Shown here piece after piece: positions 1 through 5,332 of a stretch of 12,049 nt of DNA. The notes below the pieces were generated by a model that made no database searches, had not been told where the DNA came from, and saw nothing but the letters and a program-made list of their open reading frames with translations. Origin of the DNA: Deltaproteobacteria bacterium (GTDB lineage Bacteria; Desulfobacterota; DSM-4660; Desulfatiglandales; Desulfatiglandaceae); NCBI GenBank assembly GCA_021159525.1, contig JAGHEC010000068.1, positions 1 to 12,049 on the forward strand, given 5' to 3'. A program made the translations under genes and the position numbers. Numbering within the stretch: the first letter of the stretch is position 1; the number at the start of each line of letters is the position of its first letter.

Positions 1-1
1 C

Positions 2-148
2 CCCCTGTTTGCGCTTTCTCCACGCGAGGTCCTCAACATGGCCTTGCCCCCCGGGGAGTACACCTTCTATTTTGCCGTTGATGATCCGGATGGCGCCGCG
101 GCCGGTCCATGGTGGGGTCTGGATTCCGTGACGGTGCGGGTTCAGTAA
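2..148 (+). CDS. C-terminal end of an unidentified protein (partial, 5' end outside window)
   Basis: An open frame runs in from the left edge and stops at TAA 146-148, giving 48 residues. The tail includes LPPGEYTFYFAVDDPDG, then WWGLDSVTVRVQ. The alternating hydrophobic pattern, a short aspartate-rich turn and a final beta-strand ending in VTVRV suggest the last strands of a beta-sandwich domain. From general familiarity, similar tails (PPGxYTFYFxVD...DSVxVxV) end large, probably exported proteins in Desulfobacterota, but the domain cannot be named from this fragment. No start, signal peptide or upstream context is visible. The frame is supported by its protein-like composition and by a clean stop just before non-coding sequence. 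Function unknown. Confidence 0.6.
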   Translation, partial: PLFALSPREVLNMALPPGEYTFYFAVDDPDGAAAGPWWGLDSVTVRVQ

Positions 149-224
149 GGAGGCATTGAAGTATAGCCCCTTCTTCGCAGGCCGCGCCCATTTCGGATCA
201 ATGCCGCCGAAGGCAAGCTTGGTT

Positions 225-298
225 GTAACAGCTCAATAAACAGGGGCAGGAGGGTTTTCCTGCGTTCGGTGTTATCCCCCTGATTATTGAGCTGATAC
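225..298 (+). repeat. Dispersed palindromic repeat, copy 1 (short form, 74 bp)
   Basis: The left end GTAACAGCTCAATAA and the right end TTATTGAGCTGATAC are imperfect inverted repeats. Pairing continues inward: AGCTCAATAA (230-239) with TTATTGAGCT (284-293), CAGGGG (241-246) with CCCCTG (277-282), and GCAGGA (246-251) with TCCTGC (258-263). The element is therefore almost wholly a nested hairpin. The unpaired right arm CGTTCGGTGTTATCCC recurs in copy 3. The copy lies between two convergent coding ends (148 and 453), where an RNA hairpin could also terminate transcription from both sides. No clear target-site duplication is visible here (left flank GCTTGGTT, right flank GATTTTCT). Confidence 0.85.
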
Positions 299-452
299 GA
301 TTTTCTCATATCAGTGTGTCAGGGAGATCTCAAGCCCCCCTGAACGGTTACACCAGCCGGTTGCCGCCTCTCAGCTTTTCAAGAAAAACACGCCGGCGGT
401 CATATTCACCCATCCATGCCAAAAAGGCCTGGAAGTCTTCAAAGAAACACGG
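299..452. other. Non-coding stretch between repeat copy 1 and the GMP-synthase-like gene
   Basis: The gene-free interval is 149-452 (304 bases). Copy 1 takes up 225-298; 149-224 shows only an AGGAGG just after the upstream stop and no convincing start. In 299-452 I see no tRNA, classic terminator or promoter. The leftward frame of the neighbouring GMP-synthase-like gene stays open past its TGA for 34 codons, to TAA at 348-350, with a protein-like composition (for example FFEDFQAFLAWMGEYDRR). It has no ribosome-binding site of its own, so I do not call it a gene. Confidence 0.4.
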
Positions 453-1415
453 TCAAACCGCTTCGATGGTCGAAGGCGGCTTGGGCGCGATATGGTAGGT
501 CACGCTCACGATCCCCGGCACCTCCCGGATAATGTCGCCGGCAAGCTGCTCGAGGATTTCAAACGAAAGCCGCGTGGGCGTGGCAGTGCGCGCATCCACG
601 CTGTCCCAGCACCGCACTTCGATCTGCCGGCCGAAATCCCGTTTTCCATTGCGCATGCCGGTCACCCGATCCTCATGAAGGATCCCCATATATTGAAACG
701 CGCCCGAACCTTTCAAGTGACGTTCCACTACCACGGTGGCCTTCCGCACGGTCTCGATCCTTTCCGGCGTGGCCTCCCCGATCACCCGCGCGGAAAGGGC
801 CGGACCCGGAAACGGAATGCGATTAAACAGCTCGGAAGGAAGGCCGAGGGCCTTGCCCACCATCCGGACCCCGTCTTTGCGAAGTTGGATGAGCGGCTCA
901 ATGATCTGATACCCAAAGGCCTCCCCGGGATCAATCCCAAGCTGTTCAAAGACATTGTGTTGCCGCTTGATCCCTGCCACCGTCTCATCCACGTCTGTCA
1001 GAATCGTCCCCTGAAGCAGATGCCTGGCCCCGCTTTCCCTGACAATCCGGCCGAAGACCTGGCTGTAAAAGGTCTGCCGGATCGCCTCCCGCTTCTCCTC
1101 CGGATCCACGACCCCTTTCAGGGCTGAAAAAAAGGCCTCCCGGGCGTCCACAATATCCACCCTCACACCCAGGCCCCTAAAAAAGCCCACCACCTGCTCG
1201 GCTTCGCCTTGGCGCATGAGCCCGTTTTCAATGAACACGGTCTTGAGTTGATCGCCCAGGGCCCGATGGCCCAGCATGGTAACAGTGGACGAATCCACGC
1301 CCCCCGAGAGGGCATTGACGACCAGCCCCTCCCCTGCAGCAGCCTTGATTTCCGCAACTTTTTCCTGGATAAACTGCTCCGGGTTCAGCTCCTTTGCAGA
1401 AATTTCCTTGATCAT
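453..1415 (-). CDS. Stand-alone GMP synthase-type ATP pyrophosphatase (no glutaminase domain)
   Basis: This 320-residue protein matches the ATP-pyrophosphatase plus dimerisation half of GMP synthase, which adenylates XMP at O2 so that ammonia can make GMP. The PP-loop SGGVDSS is at residues 37-43, IKRQHNV at 149-155 (canonical IKSHHNV), PFPGPAL at 201-207 (canonical PFPGPGL), and the XMP-binding tail KPPSTIE at 312-318. The amidotransferase domain of the usual ~520-residue bacterial GuaA is absent, as in archaeal two-subunit enzymes, and no amidotransferase gene is in the window. Divergences include TILTDVDET for the usual YPDVIES and a tail ending in AV instead of WE. It may be a true GuaA subunit or a repurposed paralogue. 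The start is supported by GGAGGT seven bases upstream. Repeat copy 2 separates it from the ycaO-like gene upstream, and copy 1 lies beyond its 3' end. Confidence 0.8.
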   Translation of the reverse strand: MIKEISAKELNPEQFIQEKVAEIKAAAGEGLVVNALSGGVDSSTVTMLGHRALGDQLKTVFIENGLMRQGEAEQVVGFFRGLGVRVDIVDAREAFFSALKGVVDPEEKREAIRQTFYSQVFGRIVRESGARHLLQGTILTDVDETVAGIKRQHNVFEQLGIDPGEAFGYQIIEPLIQLRKDGVRMVGKALGLPSELFNRIPFPGPALSARVIGEATPERIETVRKATVVVERHLKGSGAFQYMGILHEDRVTGMRNGKRDFGRQIEVRCWDSVDARTATPTRLSFEILEQLAGDIIREVPGIVSVTYHIAPKPPSTIEAV

Positions 1416-1447
1416 GTCATAACCTCCATTGCTATTCGGAATTCAGG

Positions 1448-1548
1448 CATAAGCCGTAACAGCTCAATGAACAGGGGCGGAAAAATCCTCCTGCCCCGGT
1501 GGCGCCTTTGCTGTTATCCCCCGAATTATTGAGCTGGTACCATAAGCC
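1448..1548. repeat. 8-bp direct repeat CATAAGCC flanking repeat copy 2 (candidate target-site duplication)
   Basis: CATAAGCC occurs at 1448-1455 and again at 1541-1548. Each copy directly abuts one terminal inverted repeat of the element at 1456-1540. The match is 8 of 8, and the bases on either side do not extend it. This is what transposition with an 8-bp staggered cut leaves behind. Copies 1 and 3 do not show an equally clear duplication, so this rests on one copy. Confidence 0.65.
1456..1540 (+). repeat. Dispersed palindromic repeat, copy 2 (short form, 85 bp)
   Basis: Left end GTAACAGCTCAATGA, right end TTATTGAGCTGGTAC. AGCTCAAT (1461-1468) pairs with ATTGAGCT (1528-1535), and GGGGC (1474-1478) with GCCCC (1493-1497); GGCGCC at 1501-1506 is a palindrome. 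TGTTATCCCCC near the right end matches copies 1 and 3. It lies between the ycaO-like gene and the GMP-synthase-like gene, both leftward, so a shared transcript would carry this hairpin. It is in the same orientation as copy 1 and flanked by the CATAAGCC duplication. Confidence 0.85.
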
Positions 1549-1586
1549 CTTATTGATAAAACCGCCTCACGTGTCTGCCTTTCCCG

Positions 1587-3284
1587 TCAACGGGTTGCGG
1601 CGGCTGTCCGCGCCAGGTAGTGACCGAACTGCCGGAGACTGAGAGGCGAGAACCGGTCCGGGACGGTCATGATCTCCAGCCCGGGCACCAGGGCCTTGAC
1701 CACCGGGATTCCCAGGTCTTTCCTGGTGAGATCCACATAAATCGGACAATAGCCGTTCAGGTTCAGGAGCCGCTCCAAAAGGGCAAGGTCCGCGGCGGCA
1801 TCGCCTGTGGCATAGTCGGGCAGTTCCTCGTATTCCATGAATTCAAGCCCCCGGGCCGGGGGCATGGACCCGAACCAGTAGGGATACGGATAGGGAATCT
1901 CGGTCATGGCGGACAGGATGGCCTGTTTGCCGTCCAGATGGGCGCCCGTGCCTTTGAGGATCACGCCCCCGGGTCCCTGGACAAAGGCCTTGTAGCAGGG
2001 GATCCCGGTCTCCGGTGTGATATCGAGGAACTGGATCTGGATCCCTTTTTGACCGCAGGTCTCCAGGATGTGGCTTACCTTGGGGTCGCCGGACCTCAGG
2101 AGAAACCCCTGTTCTCTGGTGTAAGGGACCACCTTTTCCGCATCTCTCTCGATTACCTCGAGCAGGGCCGAAAGCCGGGCGCCTGCCATCGTCGTCCCGG
2201 CTGCCAGACCGTTGGAGGCCAGACCGCTGGTCAGGCTGACCTCGTCCAAATTGGAAAAGAGAAAGACCATCTGGGCCGGGACCAGGACGGGTTCCGTGCG
2301 GCCGGCCGAGACCTGCTCCGCCTCGATCCAGGAGAGAGACTGGCCCCGGTAGGGCACTTCCAGGCACAGGTCATCGGGATCGACCGCATGGAGCCCCCTG
2401 GCGACAAGATCATCATAGGAGCCCTTGATGAGGGGATACTCCCTTTCATATCCCTGGGCCCTTCCCTGCTCAATACCGGCGAACGCACAATAGCGCTCCA
2501 CAATCTCCATGAGACACGATATGCGGGCCTGGGAGATGTTGAGTCCCCGTCCATACCCGGTCTGGGTACCGGACAACTGCCAATGATTTCTCCCGTCATC
2601 CACCTGGATATGGAGATTCCACGGCCTTTCCACGGCAAAGGGACTGAGGGTCGCCTCGGTGCGCATGTCCCACCCGGCCAGGATTCCCATCTTTTCCAGC
2701 CTGTTCCTGAGCCGCTTGGCCACATCCTTAAGCGGAATGCTCCGGGCCGGGGGCCTGTTTTTCGGTGCAGGCGGGGCCACGTCCCGGATGGTGGTCGTAC
2801 CGGCCTGCCAGTCGCCAATCGCATCCTGATCAAAGGGAACAGGAAATGCCGCCTCTTCCGGCGCGGGAAGGGGCCTGAGCAGGTTTGCATTGGCCGAAAA
2901 TTGCCTCAGCCAGTAAAAATTCCGGTCAAAACCTTCCTTCAGACTGGCAGGAATCACGATCATGGGCGACCATTCAATCAGGTCCTCGAGGCAAATCCCT
3001 TGGAACTCCCCTTTCAGGGGTTCGAATCGGCTGTTCAGAATACATGCCTCGTAGGCAAGCGCCAAAAGGTGCCTGTCGCCCTCACGGGCATCCCGCACGA
3101 GCGCGATCATGGCTTCCGGTTCAAGGTCGCGAAAAAGGTTCAGGAGATGCCTGCGCATAAACAGGTCGTTCGGGTGTTCTCTGGTGTATGCAACCGCCTC
3201 TTCAAGGGCAAGTTCCGGCTCAGGGATGCAGGCAAACCAGCCCACGCCCATCCCGGCGCCCACACGGGAGAGGGTGTATCTCAT
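1587..3284 (-). CDS. YcaO-family ATP-dependent enzyme with ~200-residue N-terminal extension
   Basis: YcaO proteins use ATP to activate backbone amides, making azolines, thioamides or amidines; E. coli YcaO is linked to ribosomal S12 methylthiolation. The YcaO core begins near residue 210. Two Mg/ATP helices are visible, SCLMEIVERYC (about 256-266) and SALLEVIERDAEKV (about 372-385). LTSGLASNGLAAGTT lies between them, and a third ligand segment, GKQAILSAMTEI, is near 452-463. Residues 1-200 are helical, leucine-rich and possibly TPR-like, then proline-rich (PAPKNRPPARS); I cannot name this part. The C-terminus AAATR lacks the PxPxP tail of azoline-forming YcaO enzymes. I start at the ATG 3284-3282, because AAGGAG lies six bases upstream; the ATG at 3290 would abut that site. 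It follows mpl by 15 bases, implying co-transcription. No TfuA partner or precursor peptide is visible, so the substrate is unknown. Confidence 0.88.
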   Translation of the reverse strand: MRYTLSRVGAGMGVGWFACIPEPELALEEAVAYTREHPNDLFMRRHLLNLFRDLEPEAMIALVRDAREGDRHLLALAYEACILNSRFEPLKGEFQGICLEDLIEWSPMIVIPASLKEGFDRNFYWLRQFSANANLLRPLPAPEEAAFPVPFDQDAIGDWQAGTTTIRDVAPPAPKNRPPARSIPLKDVAKRLRNRLEKMGILAGWDMRTEATLSPFAVERPWNLHIQVDDGRNHWQLSGTQTGYGRGLNISQARISCLMEIVERYCAFAGIEQGRAQGYEREYPLIKGSYDDLVARGLHAVDPDDLCLEVPYRGQSLSWIEAEQVSAGRTEPVLVPAQMVFLFSNLDEVSLTSGLASNGLAAGTTMAGARLSALLEVIERDAEKVVPYTREQGFLLRSGDPKVSHILETCGQKGIQIQFLDITPETGIPCYKAFVQGPGGVILKGTGAHLDGKQAILSAMTEIPYPYPYWFGSMPPARGLEFMEYEELPDYATGDAAADLALLERLLNLNGYCPIYVDLTRKDLGIPVVKALVPGLEIMTVPDRFSPLSLRQFGHYLARTAAATR

Positions 3285-3299
3285 GGTCATCTCCTTTTG

Positions 3300-4799
3300 T
3301 CAGTCATTGTTGTGAACCGGGAACGTGGAGGGCCTCCCGAGGGACTCAAGCGCCCCGACCAGCCGCTGATGCAGCCGGTCAAAACCGCCGTTTGACATGA
3401 TGAGGACCACATCTCCGGATCGCACCTCTTGCAGCAGGTCCCCCAGAAGCCGGTCTGTGGTCTCACAACAGGAGGCGGCGAGGCCCCGCTCTTTGAGATC
3501 AGATGCCAGTTGCCGCGACGAGAAGCGCTCTGCAACCGGGATCCCCTCCATCAGGGGGGGCTCGGCGATAAAGACCTCATCGGCCCCATCAAAGGACAGG
3601 GCATACTCCCGCTGAAAGACCTTTCGCCTGCTGGAATTGGATCTGGGTTCAAATACCGCAATGAGACGCCGGTTCGGATATTTCTCTTTGACCGCGAAAA
3701 TGGTCTCCCGCACCGCGGTGGGGTGATGGGCGAAATCGTCCAGCACCAGGACCCCGTTTGGCTCGCCGATGACCTCCTGACGACGCTTGACGCCTGAAAA
3801 GGTTCGTGCCGCCTCCTCCAGAATGTCCCATGAGACATGAAGCGCCCTGCCCAGGGCCACGGCCGCCAGGAGATTGGCCATGTTGTGCCGTCCATAAAGG
3901 CTCGTGGAAAACTGGACCCTGTGGCCCTGATTCACGATGGTCAGACGGGTAAGGGATCCCCGGATTCTTATGTCCTCTGCCCGCCATGAATTTTGCCCGC
4001 CATGCCCGTAGGTCTGTATGGGGCATGCGGCCCGGCCTGTTTCCCGGCTGATAATCGGGTCATCTCCATTGGCAATGAGGAGACCGTCGGCCGGGATCAG
4101 GGCAATCAGCCTGCGGAAGCTGTCAATCACATGGTCCAGATCGCGATAAATGTCCGCATGATCGAATTCAATGCCGGTTACAACGGTCATCCAGGGCCGA
4201 TAATGCAGGAACTTGGGACCCTTGTCAAAAAAGGCGGTATCGTACTCATCCCCTTCGATCACAAAATAGGGACCCGCGCCTGTTTTGTAATTCTTCCCGA
4301 AATTGACCGGGATACCTCCGATCATAAAGCCCGGGTCCAATCCGGCCGTCTCCAGCATCCATGCCATGACGGCCGTGGTGGTGGTCTTTCCGTGTGTCCC
4401 GCTCACCACGATGGATCGCCGGCCTTTCAAGGCAAAGCGCCCGATGGCCTGGGGAAAGGACAGATAGGGAAGTCCCAGCCGACCCAGGGCCACGGCCTCG
4501 GGATTTTTCCGGGTAATTACATTTCCCACAATGACCAGGTCCGGTTTAGGATCGAGGTTTTCGGGCCGATATCCGTTGCATACCGGGATATGGAGCGATT
4601 CCAGAAAGAGGCTCATGGGGGGATAGACGTTCTGATCCGATCCGGTTATCCGGCAGCCCTTTTCCTTGAGCATGCCGGCAAGAGATGCCATGCCGGCGCC
4701 GCAGACGCCCATAAAATGGATATGACGCAGGGCGTCAGGGAGACAATTGAGCTCCGGGGCCAGTTCCGCCTCTTCAGCCGGTTTTTGAGATGTGGTCAA
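3300..4799 (-). CDS. mpl: UDP-N-acetylmuramate:L-alanyl-gamma-D-glutamyl-meso-diaminopimelate ligase
   Basis: Mpl is a cytoplasmic ATP-dependent Mur ligase. It joins recycled murein tripeptide (L-Ala-gamma-D-Glu-meso-DAP) to UDP-MurNAc, returning turnover products to peptidoglycan synthesis. Counting from the chosen start, it has the Rossmann-like HIHFMGVCGAGM (about 27-38), Mpl-typical SDQNVYPP (54-61), P-loop GTHGKTTTT (134-142), IEGDEYDTAFFDK, IEFDHADIYRDL, LDDFAHHPTA, and FEPRSNSS, the last marking Mpl rather than MurC. MSNGGF lies near the C-terminus. Length is about 499 residues against roughly 450-460 in E. coli. A TTG start at 4799-4797 is preferred: GGAGGG is nine bases upstream, and the start overlaps the stop of a small ORF in TTGA. 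A GTG at 4868 would add 23 residues but has no clear ribosome-binding site. First large gene of a leftward unit with the ycaO-like gene. Confidence 0.93.
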   Translation of the reverse strand: MTTSQKPAEEAELAPELNCLPDALRHIHFMGVCGAGMASLAGMLKEKGCRITGSDQNVYPPMSLFLESLHIPVCNGYRPENLDPKPDLVIVGNVITRKNPEAVALGRLGLPYLSFPQAIGRFALKGRRSIVVSGTHGKTTTTAVMAWMLETAGLDPGFMIGGIPVNFGKNYKTGAGPYFVIEGDEYDTAFFDKGPKFLHYRPWMTVVTGIEFDHADIYRDLDHVIDSFRRLIALIPADGLLIANGDDPIISRETGRAACPIQTYGHGGQNSWRAEDIRIRGSLTRLTIVNQGHRVQFSTSLYGRHNMANLLAAVALGRALHVSWDILEEAARTFSGVKRRQEVIGEPNGVLVLDDFAHHPTAVRETIFAVKEKYPNRRLIAVFEPRSNSSRRKVFQREYALSFDGADEVFIAEPPLMEGIPVAERFSSRQLASDLKERGLAASCCETTDRLLGDLLQEVRSGDVVLIMSNGGFDRLHQRLVGALESLGRPSTFPVHNND

Positions 4800-4906
4800 T
4801 GGATCGTTCCCTCCAGGATCAGTAGATCCCTCTGAGCGGCCCTTTTCCCCGTTCGGTTGAAGCCGCACGTGGCCCGCTCAAAAAAATGCTTGATATTCGT
4901 CTCCAT
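4796..4906 (-). CDS. Small ORF (36 aa) apparently translationally coupled to mpl
   Basis: Reading leftward, an ATG at 4906-4904 opens a 36-codon frame ending in TGA at 4798-4796. It begins METNIKHFFERATCGF and ends LLILEGTIH. The product is basic (six Lys/Arg), probably helical, and has no membrane segment; I do not recognise it. AAGGAG (complement of 4920-4925) lies 13 bases upstream, at the long end of usual spacing. The stop overlaps the proposed mpl TTG start as TTGA, and the mpl ribosome-binding site lies inside its last codons, a typical coupling arrangement. It could be a real small protein, a leader peptide, or chance. The competing reading is that mpl starts at the GTG 4868, within this region. 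Confidence 0.45.
   Translation of the reverse strand: METNIKHFFERATCGFNRTGKRAAQRDLLILEGTIH
4809..4814 (-). promoter_or_regulatory. Ribosome-binding site deciding the mpl start
   Basis: Reads GGAGGG on the minus strand, nine bases before the TTG at 4799-4797. The alternative GTG at 4868 has only a weak GAGCGG-like sequence upstream. Confidence 0.55.
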
Positions 4907-4926
4907 ATTGGTTATTTATCTCCTTT

Positions 4927-5079
4927 ATATCAGCTCAATACTTAGAGGGATAACACCGAACGTAGTGCCGGGGGAGGAGGATTTTTCTTCGGCTCCCTCA
5001 GGGGCGCAGGCCCGCTACGGGCCGGAGGCCGGCAGTCGCGTCAGAAAAATCCTTCTGCCACTATTTATTGAGCTATTAC
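4927..5079 (-). repeat. Dispersed palindromic repeat, copy 3 (long form, 153 bp, inverted)
   Basis: Read on the minus strand, it begins GTAATAGCTCAATAAATAG and ends GTATTGAGCTGATAT. By eye, the first 51 bases match copy 4 at 47 positions, and the last 36 match the right end of copy 1 at 32. The middle holds a perfect hairpin, GGCCCG (5009-5014) with CGGGCC (5018-5023) around CTA. An inner inverted pair, GGATTTTTCT (4979-4988) and AGAAAAATCC (5043-5052), brackets it. The element fills most of the divergent spacer between the mpl unit and rpmB, and its left edge touches the ribosome-binding site of the 36-codon ORF. Flanks TCTCCTTT and CTTACGTT show no duplication. Confidence 0.85.
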
Positions 5080-5119
5080 CTTACGTTTAAAATTCTTCAA
5101 TGCACCAAGGAGACGTTCC

Positions 5120-5332
5120 ATGTCAAGGGTATGCGAAATCTGCGGTAAAAAGCCGGTCACAGGATATAATGTCAGCCACGCCCATAACAAAACCAAGAAG
5201 CGCTGGTATCCCAATCTTCAGACCGTCCGCACTCTGGTCAACGGCCGGCCGGTAAAGATCAAGGCATGCACCAGCTGCATCCGGTCGGGCCGTGTGGTAA
5301 AACCGTCTAAGGGAAGGGTCCCATCCACTTAG
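5120..5332 (+). CDS. rpmB: Large ribosomal subunit protein bL28
   Basis: Ribosomal protein bL28 of the 50S subunit; 70 residues is slightly short of the usual 62-78 upper range. It starts MSRVCEICGKKPVTGYNVSHAHNKT in outline: CEIC at residues 5-8, the GxNVSHAHNKTKRR-type family motif, then RWYPNL. A second Cys pair (CTSC, about 50-53) completes the four-cysteine, probably zinc-binding C+ form. AAGGAG lies a few bases upstream of the ATG. It is the only complete rightward gene and is divergent from mpl. Much of its upstream region is repeat copy 3, so its promoter must lie in the repeat or in the 40 bases after it. Its TAG at 5330-5332 overlaps the opposing relA/spoT stop. Confidence 0.97.
   Translation: MSRVCEICGKKPVTGYNVSHAHNKTKKRWYPNLQTVRTLVNGRPVKIKACTSCIRSGRVVKPSKGRVPST

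Noticed and set aside
156..239. 27-codon rightward frame starting at TTG after AGGAGG, ending in the repeat's TAA
   Set aside because: The spacing to the ribosome-binding site is only about two bases, the peptide is unremarkable, and the stop is supplied by repeat copy 1.
453..455. TGA of the GMP-synthase-like gene as a selenocysteine codon
   Set aside because: The family C-terminus (KPPxTIE plus two or so residues) ends exactly here, so a normal stop is the simplest reading.
492..1127. 211-codon rightward open frame opposite the GMP-synthase-like gene
   Set aside because: It is antisense to a protein with an intact PP-loop and family tail; its own product shows no family features.
1620..3395. 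591-codon rightward open frame
   Set aside because: It lies antisense to the ycaO-like gene, whose motifs are clear, and its proline/glycine/histidine-rich product has no recognisable motif. It is a high-GC codon shadow.
4800..4868. GTG at 4868 as the mpl start
   Set aside because: No clear ribosome-binding site precedes it, and the extra 23 residues look unstructured. The TTG at 4799 has GGAGGG and the TTGA overlap. This is a preference, not a proof.
4857..5090. 77-codon rightward frame with a hydrophobic start
   Set aside because: More than half of it is repeat copy 3 and the rest is antisense to the 36-codon ORF. It has no convincing ribosome-binding site.
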